Shown here: piece by piece, positions 42,275 to 50,971 of the stretch
How positions within the stretch are numbered: position 1 is the stretch's first letter
Layout: each line of letters opens with the position of its first letter
Assembly (NCBI RefSeq): GCF_016461785.1
Contig: NZ_JAEMUH010000005.1
Coordinates: 62,001-126,000 of the forward strand
Length of the DNA stretch: 64,000 bases
Direction of reading: 5' to 3'
Origin: Marinomonas ostreistagni
Lineage (GTDB): Bacteria; Pseudomonadota; Gammaproteobacteria; Pseudomonadales; Marinomonadaceae
The notes under the pieces: model-generated
Seen by the model: the letters and a program-made list of their open reading frames with translations, nothing else
Told to the model about the DNA's origin: nothing
The model's database searches: none
Made by a program: the position numbers and the translations under genes

Positions 42275-43023
42275 TGGATACGACGCTTCTTATCATCGCG
42301 GCACTGATTGTCGGGTTATCCAAAGGCGGTTTGGCTTCTATGGCAGCGATTGCCGTACCCATGCTGGCGTTGTTTATGAACCCCGTGCAAGCGGCGGCAA
42401 CGTTACTGCCCGTGTACATTGTCACGGATTGGGTTGGCGTCTGGCTGTATCGTAAGCATTACTCGAAAAGAAATGTTTGGATTTTGACGCCTGCTATCTT
42501 GTTAGGATTAGCCATTGCGACCGTCATTACCCCTTACACCCCCGAGTTTGGCTTGTTAATTTTTACTGGCTTAATAGGGCTTTGGTACAGTGTAAGAGCT
42601 TGGTTTTCCAAGCCTTCTACTGCCGTAAAAACAGCTGAAATCGGCCCCGGCGTGTTTTGGGGAACATTAACTGGGATCGCCAGTTTTATTACGCATTCAG
42701 GAGCGCCGCCAGCGCAAGCCTATTTGTTACCACAGAAACTGCCCAAGCTGGAGTTTGCTGGCACCGTTGCCATCGCATTTGCCATTGGTAATGTGGTCAA
42801 GATTCCCGCTTATTACTCCATTGGGCAGATGGACGACTTGAATTGGTCGTTGATTGTTGGGTTGGCTGTCACTGGTATCGTTGGGACGTTCATTGGACGT
42901 TGGCTGACCAAGAAACTGCATGATCAGACCTACATCAAAGTCATTCAGGGAATGCTGTTTCTGCTGTCCATTATTTTGCTATTACGCGGCGGTATGATGC
43001 TCATCCAATCCGTTTCAAGCTAG
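42271..43023 (+). CDS. TauE/SafE-family permease
   Basis: A 250-residue protein with about eight TM segments. The N-terminal repeat is IIAALIVGLSKGGLASMAAIAVPML, and THSGAPPAQAYLLPQKL is typical of the family. It is translationally coupled to the Lrp gene. It may export sulfite, a sulfonate or a keto acid from the pathway of the divergent PLP enzyme; that is inference. Confidence 0.9.
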   Translation: MMDTTLLIIAALIVGLSKGGLASMAAIAVPMLALFMNPVQAAATLLPVYIVTDWVGVWLYRKHYSKRNVWILTPAILLGLAIATVITPYTPEFGLLIFTGLIGLWYSVRAWFSKPSTAVKTAEIGPGVFWGTLTGIASFITHSGAPPAQAYLLPQKLPKLEFAGTVAIAFAIGNVVKIPAYYSIGQMDDLNWSLIVGLAVTGIVGTFIGRWLTKKLHDQTYIKVIQGMLFLLSIILLLRGGMMLIQSVSS

Positions 43024-43042
43024 CAAGGATGAGCAGATTACA

Positions 43043-43531
43043 TTAAATCGCCTCATTGGGGTTGTCGATATCGAATAGGTAAGCCCATTCTTTACTGCGC
43101 CCCATGGCATCTTTCATCTGAACTTTCAGTACCCACTGCATGCGTTCATCCGTACACAGAGGGACTACCACTTGGCTATGCCATGTATTATCTGGCAGCT
43201 TACGCAGCGGGTACTCATACACGCCAAGGTACATGTCGCGACCTTCAAGGACTAGCTTAATGTCTTGCGCATTTTGCACTGCCTTGGGTAAATCAAGTGT
43301 GGTACTGATGCGGCGGTTTAAGCGAATTCCATCTTCAAATTGAATGGTAGCGCCATTGAAACGTTCTGGTGTTTCCTGGAGAGTACAAAGTCCTGTATCG
43401 AGATTGCAAGGACCTAATGCTTCTGGAAGAGGATCTTCTGAGTGAATCATTTTAACGAGGGCTGCGACACCAAAAACGGCGACAAAGGCACCTGCATAAA
43501 AGATTAACTCGGCTTTACTAAAAAATTTCAT
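43043..43531 (-). CDS. Membrane-anchored periplasmic protein of unknown function
   Basis: A 162-residue protein with one N-terminal TM helix (ELIFYAGAFVAVFGVAALV) and a beta-rich periplasmic part with two close cysteines (PCNLDTGLCTL) that could form a disulfide. The end (WVLKVQMKDAMGRSKEWAYLFDI) is beta-rich. I recognise no family. It stands alone, convergent with the TauE gene. Confidence 0.75.
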   Translation of the reverse strand: MKFFSKAELIFYAGAFVAVFGVAALVKMIHSEDPLPEALGPCNLDTGLCTLQETPERFNGATIQFEDGIRLNRRISTTLDLPKAVQNAQDIKLVLEGRDMYLGVYEYPLRKLPDNTWHSQVVVPLCTDERMQWVLKVQMKDAMGRSKEWAYLFDIDNPNEAI

Positions 43532-43725
43532 AAGACGTCATTCAATTGATCGGATTTCTTTCTTGTACGTATTTTACCCTTATACAGACCATGAAGGCAG
43601 AGAAGAGTTCGCAGCAACTTAGATTTTCGTCGAACAGGCTATAGGAAATAGCGTTGAATGATGGGCATTACCATCGCTTTTGTATATATTGTCAATGTTG
43701 AGGTGTACTCAGAGGAGTGGGTGTT

Positions 43726-44139
43726 ATGACAATAAGAAGGGTACAACCCATTGATTTAGAACCCTTGGTAGAACTGTGGGAAATGGTCTTTCCAGACGAT
43801 CCGTCTCACAACGCGCCACGAGCAATGCTACCAACCAAACTGGACGTAGACGATTTAATCCTCGTTGCGTGGGAAGAAGGTAAGCTGATTGGCGCATGCA
43901 TGGTGGGCTACGATGGTCACCGAGGTTGGCTGTATGCCGTGGCGGTGCATCCAGAGCATCGTCGTAAGGGCGTAGGAACGAACTTGATTAATGCATCGTT
44001 TGAGACCTTGAAGTCGCTTGGCTGCATCAAAGTTAACTTACAGGTGCGTGAAGTAAACAACCCTGAAGTCGTGGCGTTTTATGAGTCATTGGGCTTCAAA
44101 GTAGAGCAACGTATCAGCATGGGCAAGCTCATAGACTGA
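43726..44139 (+). CDS. GNAT-family acetyltransferase (YpeA-like)
   Basis: A 137-residue N-acetyltransferase. The acetyl-CoA site is LYAVAVHPEHRRKGVGTNLI, followed by VNLQVREVNNPEVVAFYESLGF, close to the YpeA/RimI group. The ATG at 43726 has AGAGGAG 8 bp upstream; an in-frame GTG at 43717 lies within that site. The substrate is unknown. It is convergent with the TctA gene, with a shared hairpin between. Confidence 0.92.
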   Translation: MTIRRVQPIDLEPLVELWEMVFPDDPSHNAPRAMLPTKLDVDDLILVAWEEGKLIGACMVGYDGHRGWLYAVAVHPEHRRKGVGTNLINASFETLKSLGCIKVNLQVREVNNPEVVAFYESLGFKVEQRISMGKLID

Positions 44140-44148
44140 TGCGAAACA

Positions 44149-44178
44149 GAGCCACGTAAGCACATGCTTATGTGGCTC
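44149..44178. terminator. Hairpin between convergent GNAT and TctA genes
   Basis: GAGCCACGTAAGCA (44149-44162) and TGCTTATGTGGCTC (44165-44178) pair with one G-U-type mismatch. It is placed 10 bp after the GNAT stop and 14 bp before the TctA stop and can serve both strands. Confidence 0.75.
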
Positions 44179-44191
44179 AGAATAAATGCAT

Positions 44192-45697
44192 TCATATTTC
44201 TGGTTTAATGCGCCACGATAACTTTTTAGGTTTTAAGGGCAGATTTGACCAAAGAATAAAAATGATGGCAGCACTGAGCGTTAAAGAAAGTGGGCTAGTG
44301 AGAATGCCTGAGAATAACCCTCCTAAGCTTTCTTGCTCGGATAGAATGGCGCGACGCCAGTTTTCATCGATTAGGCGCGATAGAATGACACCAAGGATCA
44401 CTGGTCCTACCGGATAGCCATACATCTTCATAAAGTACCCAAGTACTCCGAACCCGAGCATCCACCAGACATCTGTAATCGAATTATTAATGGCGTACGC
44501 GCCAACAATCGAGAGTAAGAAGATGAGTGGAATAAGAATACCTTTAGGGCACTCAACGATCTTGGCAAATAATCGAATGCCAGTCAGACCGAAGATCAAA
44601 ATACATAGGTTTGCTAAGGTTAGATTTCCGACCGTAAACCAGAACATATCCGGCTTTTCGACCATAAGCAGTGGCCCAGGATTTAGTCCATGTATAAACA
44701 GTGCACCAATGAACACAGCAGTGACCGCATCGCCAGGAATTCCTAACGTCAGCATTGGAATGTAGGCGCCACCAACGGCTGCATTGTTAGCCGCTTCCGG
44801 TGCAACCAAGCCTTCTTTTGCTCCTTCCCCAAAAGGGGTTGTTGGATTTTTTGTGATGCGTTTCGCATGGTCATACGCCATCAGTGCGGCAATATCACCT
44901 CCAGTGCCAGGCAAAGCACCGACAATAACACCCATCGTAGAGGATTGGAGACTTAGAGGGAGGTGCTTACGAACGTCTTTAAGTTTGGGGATGACGCTGT
45001 TAATCACCTGTTTAACAGAGGTTTTATCCATATGATGGAGCTGCGAGAGTGCTTCAGATAGACCAAAAAGTCCGATCATAACCGCGACAGGGTTGATTCC
45101 GTTCCAAAGTTCAACAACCCCAAAGGTAAAGCGCTCTTCTGCTGTTAAAGGATCTAATCCAACTGTTCCTATTAATACACCAAAGGCGCCAGCAAGCACT
45201 CCTTTCGACATATTATTACCCGATAATGAACCCACTAACATGATGCCTAGAATCCCAATCAGCATGTAATCACGTGGCTGAAAACTCAGTGCGAACTCAC
45301 TGACGAGTGGTGCAGCAAACGCTAAGACAATAATGCCGATGAAGCCACCAATGACAGACATAACAGTAGACAGGCCAATGGCTTCCCCTGCTAGCCCTTT
45401 TTTTGCTAAAGGGTAGCCGTCTAAGGCAGTGGCAATGGCCGATGGCGCGCCTGGGATATTTAACAGGATCGCAGTACGCGAACCGCCATAAACGCCGCCC
45501 ATGTAGACGCCAACCATCAAGCAAAGTGCGTTATTTACATCCCATGAAAAGGTAAAAGAAATTAAAATGGAGACCGCCATAGTGACGGACAAACCAGGAA
45601 TCGCACCGACATACATGCCAAGAAATGTCCCGAGTGCCGTCAAGGCGAGTAGTTCTGGAGAGACCCAAGAGCTTAGAAAATAAGTGATAGCGTCCAT
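44192..45697 (-). CDS. Tripartite tricarboxylate transporter large permease (TctA)
   Basis: A 501-residue protein with about twelve TM segments. The signature GAIPGLSVTMAVSILISFTF and its second-half repeat GALPGTGGDIAALMAYDHAKR, along with YGGSRTAILLNIPGAPSAIATALDGYPLAKKG, are diagnostic of TctA. It works with TctB and the periplasmic TctC encoded upstream in the same operon. A GGAG site lies before the start, 3 bp after TctB. The ligand is unknown but should feed the catabolic genes alongside. Confidence 0.95.
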   Translation of the reverse strand: MDAITYFLSSWVSPELLALTALGTFLGMYVGAIPGLSVTMAVSILISFTFSWDVNNALCLMVGVYMGGVYGGSRTAILLNIPGAPSAIATALDGYPLAKKGLAGEAIGLSTVMSVIGGFIGIIVLAFAAPLVSEFALSFQPRDYMLIGILGIMLVGSLSGNNMSKGVLAGAFGVLIGTVGLDPLTAEERFTFGVVELWNGINPVAVMIGLFGLSEALSQLHHMDKTSVKQVINSVIPKLKDVRKHLPLSLQSSTMGVIVGALPGTGGDIAALMAYDHAKRITKNPTTPFGEGAKEGLVAPEAANNAAVGGAYIPMLTLGIPGDAVTAVFIGALFIHGLNPGPLLMVEKPDMFWFTVGNLTLANLCILIFGLTGIRLFAKIVECPKGILIPLIFLLSIVGAYAINNSITDVWWMLGFGVLGYFMKMYGYPVGPVILGVILSRLIDENWRRAILSEQESLGGLFSGILTSPLSLTLSAAIIFILWSNLPLKPKKLSWRIKPEI

Positions 45698-45700
45698 GAA

Positions 45701-46213
45701 TTACTCCTGTGTTTCAAACCATTGTGCGAGTTGTGCCAACCATTCACGCTCAGGGACAATACCTTCAGGTAACACTACTTGAAAAATAAGACGAAATATC
45801 AGGTACACAAGGGCTAGACTGGTAATTGCCAAACCAATGTTCCAGAGCATTTTGCCTCGATAAAGAAAAACGAATCCAAGTAATAAAAAGCAGAATGCGG
45901 ACAGTAGAAAGCCGACAGGCTCTAGGGCAAGGCCGAATATCAGCAACAGAGCCATGACTAGAGCAATGATAGGAGGGAAAATATGGTGGCTAAAGCGTAA
46001 TTCCGGATGCAAAGGCATTCGTAAGGTTTTAATGACGATAATACTTGCACTGATAACCATAATAGTCGATGCGGCAATAGGTAAAGAGGCAGGTGAGCTC
46101 AATGAGCCTGCGTCCGCAATATGAAAGGCTTGCCAAAACAAATAAGCAGCCCCAACCAGTACTGCTAGGCTAAATAGAGCTTCACCAGGATGGCGTAATA
46201 AAACGCGGCTCAT
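45701..46213 (-). CDS. Tripartite tricarboxylate transporter small permease (TctB)
   Basis: A 170-residue protein with four TM segments, including FSLAVLVGAAYLFWQAFHIADA near the N-terminus, of the TctB family. The ATG at 46213 has GGAG upstream; a GTG three bases earlier is possible. A hairpin terminator lies between it and TctC, which should lower permease expression relative to the binding protein. Confidence 0.9.
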   Translation of the reverse strand: MSRVLLRHPGEALFSLAVLVGAAYLFWQAFHIADAGSLSSPASLPIAASTIMVISASIIVIKTLRMPLHPELRFSHHIFPPIIALVMALLLIFGLALEPVGFLLSAFCFLLLGFVFLYRGKMLWNIGLAITSLALVYLIFRLIFQVVLPEGIVPEREWLAQLAQWFETQE

Positions 46214-46249
46214 CACATGACTCCGTGTAAATTAAACAGGTAAAAAGAT

Positions 46250-46272
46250 GGAGAAGCGATCTACGCTTCTCC
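46250..46272 (-). terminator. Attenuator between TctC and TctB
   Basis: GGAGAAGCG (46250-46258) and CGCTTCTCC (46264-46272) pair perfectly. On the minus strand the stem is followed by ATCTTTTTACC. Such hairpins after binding-protein genes commonly set excess binding protein over permease. Confidence 0.75.
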
Positions 46273-46300
46273 ACTCGTTTAGGTAATTGAGATGGGAGGG

Positions 46301-47296
46301 TTATGGTTTAGGGATATTGAAATCCGCTGGAGAGTGTTTAGCGAAGCCTGCCTCATGCACCAACCAAGAAGAGGTTGAGCGGTAACCACTTAAGAAATAC
46401 TCTGCTTCTTCTCCTGCAATGTTCAGAATAGTGAAGCCGCGTTTTTCCATTAGCGAAATAAAATCAGGGTTAAACGCAGCCTTGTGGAAGGCGTTTTGCA
46501 GCTTCTCTACGGCGTCCTTCGGCGTGTCTTTCTTCACAAATACGCCAAAGAATGGTCCCCAAGGTAAGTAGCTTTCCATATTTGGCAAGGTTTCTGTAAT
46601 AGGAGCAACACCTGGCAGTAACTTGTTGGCTTCTACGTCTACTAAGCCAATGGCTTTCATTCGGCCAGCCTTGACATGCTCTATCGTTGCGCCCAGCACA
46701 GCGGGCATGACATCAATCGCATCCCCTTGAAGCGCTGTCAGAGCAGGACCATCGCCATTGTACGGAATACTAGTGTATTTTAAGTCTTTAACCTGTGATT
46801 CCAGCATGGCCATGACAATGGATGTTAATCCGCCTTTGCCTGTGGATCCAATCTTTACCTCGCCTGGGTTAGCTTTAGCGTAATCCAAGAATTCCTGCAT
46901 GTTGTTATAGGGTGCGTCATTGCGTGCGACAAAGATCGGTGTGCCACGTGCTAACACATTAATCGCAATCATGTCGTTATAATCAATGTCTGATAAGCCA
47001 AGCACCTTATACATCTGCGGGTTTTCAGCTCCCATTAAAAGCGTGTAGCCATCCGCTTTTTTGCCGTTTACGTATTTCATTGCAATGGCGCCAACACCTC
47101 CTGTTTTATTCGTCAGGATGATGTCTGCACCCAGCTCTTTTTCTGCATGTGGCGAAATGGAGCGCATCACAGTATCTGTGGAGCCGCCAGCGCCCCATTG
47201 GATGATCCCTTGAATGTCTTTGCTAGGATAGTCAGCAGCCACAGTGGACGTTGATAAGGTAATCGCTGTTAAAACACCAATAATGTGCTTTTTCAT
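46301..47296 (-). CDS. TctC-family periplasmic binding protein
   Basis: A 331-residue protein with a signal peptide (MKKHIIGVLTAITLSTSTVAA). The mature start YPSKDIQGIIQWGAGGSTDTVMRSI, KTGGVGAIAMKYVNGKKADGYTLLMG and IGSTGKGGLTSIVMAML are typical of Bug/TctC proteins, which bind carboxylates in the periplasm. GGAG precedes the ATG. It lies between the dehydrogenase gene and TctB; the ligand is likely a carboxylic acid. Confidence 0.93.
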   Translation of the reverse strand: MKKHIIGVLTAITLSTSTVAADYPSKDIQGIIQWGAGGSTDTVMRSISPHAEKELGADIILTNKTGGVGAIAMKYVNGKKADGYTLLMGAENPQMYKVLGLSDIDYNDMIAINVLARGTPIFVARNDAPYNNMQEFLDYAKANPGEVKIGSTGKGGLTSIVMAMLESQVKDLKYTSIPYNGDGPALTALQGDAIDVMPAVLGATIEHVKAGRMKAIGLVDVEANKLLPGVAPITETLPNMESYLPWGPFFGVFVKKDTPKDAVEKLQNAFHKAAFNPDFISLMEKRGFTILNIAGEEAEYFLSGYRSTSSWLVHEAGFAKHSPADFNIPKP

Positions 47297-47381
47297 TGTT
47301 ATTGTTCTCCATTATGTGAATGTTCAGACAAGTTGTGTCTGAGCAGTGATGTGGCACCTTTACAAGCGTACCAACATGATA

Positions 47382-48182
47382 TTAAACATCATGCTCAGTA
47401 AGCATGAAGTCGACTAAAATCTCGGCTTCCGCATTGAACATACCTGCACCGACCATCGTGTTGCAGCCAAGTGATCTGGCATACTCCACCATTGGTGATA
47501 CCTCAGGTTTTGTGATGGCGTCAGCGACAAATTGTTTCTCATTCAGATGTTCAACCTGAACTGGATAAGGATCACTCGGACGCATACCTACTGGGGTTAC
47601 ATTGGCGATTAGATCGAACCCAGTCGGATTGTTGTTGCCGATTGATACTTTGCCAGGAAAGCGACTCTCAAGTCGTGTGATCAATGCCGTTAGGCGTGTT
47701 TCATCAACATCAAATATAGAAAGGTGGGAGGCGCCGCGAGCAAGAATTTCGAATGCGACAGCAGAACCTGCGCCGCCCGCTCCAATTAGTAATGCGCGTT
47801 TGTCTGCGACATCAAAGCCTTCTTTCAATATGCCATCCAAATAGCCGATGCCATCAACGTTATCACCGTAAAAACGGCCATCCTGTAATTTTCGGATGAT
47901 ATTGACTGAGCCAACAAACTGCGCTCGTTCGGAAACAAGATCACAGCTTTCTAGCGCGGCAATTTTGTGTGGGATAGTGATGACCACACCATTTACATTT
48001 TGCACCGATCGTAAATGCTTCATGACTTCTTGGAACTTTGTTGGAGCAACATGCATAGGTGGCACAATGCCATTTACTTCTCGACGGTGCAGAATTTTGG
48101 TTAAAAACTCAGGTGAACGCACTTGGGCAATAGGGTCACCTAAGATAGGAAACAGTTGTGTCTCTCCAGATATAAACGTCAT
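47382..48182 (-). CDS. Shikimate/quinate dehydrogenase paralogue, NAD-type
   Basis: A 266-residue AroE-fold enzyme. GDPIAQVRSPEFLTKIL stands at the substrate loop, with catalytic Lys in VITIPHKIAAL and Asp in NVDGIGYLDG. The dinucleotide site GAGGAGSAVAFEIL is followed by IFDVDETR. The acidic Asp there favours NAD over NADP, unlike biosynthetic AroE, which has a basic residue, so a catabolic YdiB/quinate-dehydrogenase role is likely. The ATG at 48182 has GGAG 7 bp upstream; MEKS at 48194 is the alternative. It lies 16 bp after the KstD-like gene. The substrate is inferred to be a hydroxylated cyclohexane carboxylate. Confidence 0.87.
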   Translation of the reverse strand: MTFISGETQLFPILGDPIAQVRSPEFLTKILHRREVNGIVPPMHVAPTKFQEVMKHLRSVQNVNGVVITIPHKIAALESCDLVSERAQFVGSVNIIRKLQDGRFYGDNVDGIGYLDGILKEGFDVADKRALLIGAGGAGSAVAFEILARGASHLSIFDVDETRLTALITRLESRFPGKVSIGNNNPTGFDLIANVTPVGMRPSDPYPVQVEHLNEKQFVADAITKPEVSPMVEYARSLGCNTMVGAGMFNAEAEILVDFMLTEHDV

Positions 48183-48198
48183 ACTTTTCTCCATGGAG

Positions 48199-49968
48199 TT
48201 ATAAGGCTTCTGCTAGCGATGAGGGGCGCTTAGTCGTTAATGTAGTTTCTGAGTCATTTAGTGCTGCGTGGCGAATAGCTAAGTATGCAAAAACGATGGC
48301 TGGACCGATTGTTATACCTGGGCCTGGGTAAGTGCCACCCATAATTGATTGTAGGTCATTACCGCAGGCATATAGCTTAGGTATCGGATTACCTTCCTGC
48401 GTCAGCAATTGCCCATTTTCATTACCGACTAATCCTTGAGCAGCACCAATATCAGCTGGCTGCAGCTTTACTGCGTAAAAAGGTGGTACGGCAATTTTGC
48501 CAAGCGTTGGGTTGGGGGCATGTTCCGGGTCGCCATTGGCTCGTTGATAAGCATTGGATCCTCGGCCAAACAGAGCATCGTAGCCTGCTTCCGTAGCATC
48601 GTTTATGCTTTGCACGGAGCTGGCCAATGTATTGGGGTCGACTTGGATGCTATGGGCTAGATCCTCTAGGGTGTCACCATGTTTCAGGTACCCGTCGCGA
48701 ATATAGGGCTCCGGGTTATCTCCACCCAGTCGAACCATTCCGAGTCCATATTTTTGCAAACCAACACTGTCCGTTATGATCCACGCTTTTTCTGTACTGG
48801 CTCCTCCGTTTAACATTGCTTTGCCAAACTCATGGTAGGAAACCGTTTCATTCACAAATCGCTTACCTTCTAAGTTGACGCAGAGGGTACCGGGCTTCGA
48901 GCGGTCGAAAACAAAATGTGGGAAGACAGCCTTACTACCATCTTTTCTTTGACGCAGTGATACGGGTGCCCAGAAAGCAGGTTGATCATGTTCAGTGCCA
49001 TAGTGTGCCCCCATCGCCTCTACTAGTGAGTGCAGATTGCTGCTATGCCCTTCTGCTGAAGGGGACTCTGTTGGAAGTGTATGAGGCATGAATTGATGGC
49101 GCTTTTCAGGATTCCGAGAGAAACCGCCGGAAGCCAAGATAAGCGCTCTTTTAGCGTGTACCGTTTTCTGGGTTTCTTTCTGCTGTAGTGTAAGTTGCCA
49201 ATCTGAATCAGAATTAGACGTTATATCTATTACCTCGGTCTCCACTAATATGTCGACTTTCTTGTCAACCAAAGACTGAAGCATTCGCGCAATCAAAGCA
49301 TGTCCCATTACGCTGCGACGGGTGCGGCCGTACAGCACTTTGTCTAAGGCATACTGTGTTAGGACTTTAGCACTGTAAAAAAAGGATTTGGCGTTATCAA
49401 AACGTTTTAGCAAATGCCCAATATCCTCTCGGTTAACCATCATGCCTCCTAGCACAGTGAACTCTGGGATAGGGTGTCGCAATAAGTGACGGGCTTTGCC
49501 AAGACGGTCTGCTATATATGGAAGTGGTTCTAAAGCACGCCCATATAAGGATGCATTAGGAAGATCTGCCATGTAGTCGGGGTGGTAAGCGCACGCTCGA
49601 AAAGCCACTTCGGTATGGTCAACGAGTGTGTGGATAGCCTCAGCTCCATGTCGTACAAATGACTCTCTCAATTCACGGTGACTATGGTTCCCTACCGCAT
49701 GATCCAGAAAATTCATCACTTTCTCGTAAGAGTCTTCTAGGTCTGTGTCGCCAAGGTAACGCGTAAGGGGCACCCATGTGGTGCCGCCTGATAAAGCTGT
49801 TGTACCGCCAACCCAAGGAGTTCTCTCGAGCAGTAATACGCGCTGCCCTCTTATTGCTGCAAACAGGGCTGCAGACATACCTCCAGCGCCAGCACCTAGA
49901 ACAATCACATCATATGCCGCGTTGTTTTCTATGTGAGACAGGCCGGTTCGTGGGTCCAATGTCGTCAT
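48199..49968 (-). CDS. KstD/fumarate-reductase-type FAD dehydrogenase (first)
   Basis: A 589-residue flavoprotein. The dinucleotide motif is YDVIVLGAGAGGMSAALFAAIRG, followed by GGTTALSGGTTWVPL. The C-terminal FAD loop is GGTYPGPGITIGPAIVFAYLA. The family includes 3-ketosteroid delta-1-dehydrogenases and other enzymes that insert a C=C bond next to a carbonyl. No signal peptide is seen. The ATG at 49968 has AGGAC upstream; the frame open to 50052 crosses the operator region. It is the first gene of the minus-strand arm. Confidence 0.9.
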   Translation of the reverse strand: MTTLDPRTGLSHIENNAAYDVIVLGAGAGGMSAALFAAIRGQRVLLLERTPWVGGTTALSGGTTWVPLTRYLGDTDLEDSYEKVMNFLDHAVGNHSHRELRESFVRHGAEAIHTLVDHTEVAFRACAYHPDYMADLPNASLYGRALEPLPYIADRLGKARHLLRHPIPEFTVLGGMMVNREDIGHLLKRFDNAKSFFYSAKVLTQYALDKVLYGRTRRSVMGHALIARMLQSLVDKKVDILVETEVIDITSNSDSDWQLTLQQKETQKTVHAKRALILASGGFSRNPEKRHQFMPHTLPTESPSAEGHSSNLHSLVEAMGAHYGTEHDQPAFWAPVSLRQRKDGSKAVFPHFVFDRSKPGTLCVNLEGKRFVNETVSYHEFGKAMLNGGASTEKAWIITDSVGLQKYGLGMVRLGGDNPEPYIRDGYLKHGDTLEDLAHSIQVDPNTLASSVQSINDATEAGYDALFGRGSNAYQRANGDPEHAPNPTLGKIAVPPFYAVKLQPADIGAAQGLVGNENGQLLTQEGNPIPKLYACGNDLQSIMGGTYPGPGITIGPAIVFAYLAIRHAALNDSETTLTTKRPSSLAEAL

Positions 49969-50036
49969 ATTTAGAGTCCTGTGAAAGGGAGTTTTACTCA
50001 CCAAATTTGTTGTTATGTCATTTAATATTTCATAAA

Positions 50037-50053
50037 CTTGAAACTGTTTCAAG
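50037..50053. promoter_or_regulatory. Perfect 17-bp palindrome in the IclR divergent promoter
   Basis: CTTGAAAC-T-GTTTCAAG lies 69 bp upstream of the minus-strand flavoprotein start and about 100 bp before the IclR start. The half sites resemble GAAAC/GTTTC of the purine sites, but the 1-bp spacer is different. It is probably the operator of the IclR protein. Confidence 0.7.
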
Positions 50054-50153
50054 AATTAAAAAAGTTTCCATTGTGGTTTTTTTTTGTTAGTGTGAATAAA
50101 CTTGCTTGCGAACGAGGTGACACATTCACCTCAATTTTTTGGAGGCAAGCGAT

Positions 50154-50945
50154 TTGAGTAGTGCGTTAGCGAAAGCGTTATCGGTATTGGAGTACTTGGC
50201 TTATCAGCCCATCGGAAGCGCAGTCAGCGATATAGCAAAGTCTTTGGATATGCCTATTAGTGGTGTACATCGCCTTTTAAAAGAGCTTGAAACACTTGGT
50301 TATGTGCGTCAGGTAAAGGGAATGGGAGAGTACGAACTCACCATTAAACTGGCGTCTCTAGGTCTAGCGTTTTTAGGGCAGACAGGGATAGGAAATATTA
50401 GCCAGCCAATTTTAGATGAGTTGGCGAAGGAAACTCGCGAGCTTGTACGAATGTCGCTGGCTGACAATGATGAGCTGGTTTGGGTAGGAGTTTCACAGGG
50501 CTCAACGTCTGGTCTTCGATATGAGCCGGGGGCAGATCAAGGAAAAATCGTTCACTTAGCATCTTCTGCTGGTGGGCAAGCTTGGCTTGCGGCAATGACA
50601 GACGAGGAAGCGATTGCTTTGGTGATGAAGCAAGGGCTGTTGAAACAGCCTGATCCAGGTAAAGACGCGCCAGCGACGGTAGCCGATTTATTGAGCGTTC
50701 TAAACACCGTTCGCGAGAATGGTTACAGCGTGAACGCCAACAGTTATTTAGATGGCATGGCTGCCGTTGCAGTCGCCATAAAAAATCCAGAAACCGGTAG
50801 GCCAATTGGTGCTGTCAGTATTGCAGGGCCATCGGTGCGGGTAACAGAAGAGGTGATTCAAACTTATGTAGCACCTCTGAAAAAAGCAGCAGAAGCGCTG
50901 GGGGAAGCAAGCAGAGCAACGCTCTACTTCTCACAGCGAGAGTAG
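50154..50945 (+). CDS. IclR-family transcriptional regulator
   Basis: A 263-residue regulator with an N-terminal winged helix (ALAKALSVLEYLAYQPIGSAVSDIAKSLDMPISGVHRLLKELETLGYVRQ) and an IclR effector domain (about 85-250). It starts at TTG 50154: the ribosome site TGGAGG is at 50140-50145, so the apparent earlier start at 50139 would sit on the site itself. It is divergent from the Tct/dehydrogenase arm and followed by the second flavoprotein. IclR members usually control carboxylate or aromatic catabolism. Confidence 0.92.
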   Translation: MSSALAKALSVLEYLAYQPIGSAVSDIAKSLDMPISGVHRLLKELETLGYVRQVKGMGEYELTIKLASLGLAFLGQTGIGNISQPILDELAKETRELVRMSLADNDELVWVGVSQGSTSGLRYEPGADQGKIVHLASSAGGQAWLAAMTDEEAIALVMKQGLLKQPDPGKDAPATVADLLSVLNTVRENGYSVNANSYLDGMAAVAVAIKNPETGRPIGAVSIAGPSVRVTEEVIQTYVAPLKKAAEALGEASRATLYFSQRE

Positions 50946-50971
50946 AATATTGACATGAAAGGCTCTGGAGT

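Noticed and set aside
47323..47341. TCAGACA-AGTTG-TGTCTGA hairpin as a terminator before TctC
   Set aside because: No T-tract follows on the minus strand, and it lies between genes of one apparent operon; an operator or processing site is equally possible.
49969..50052. Extended N-terminus of the first flavoprotein
   Set aside because: The extension crosses the palindrome at 50037-50053 and lacks a ribosome site; the ATG at 49968 fits the family start.
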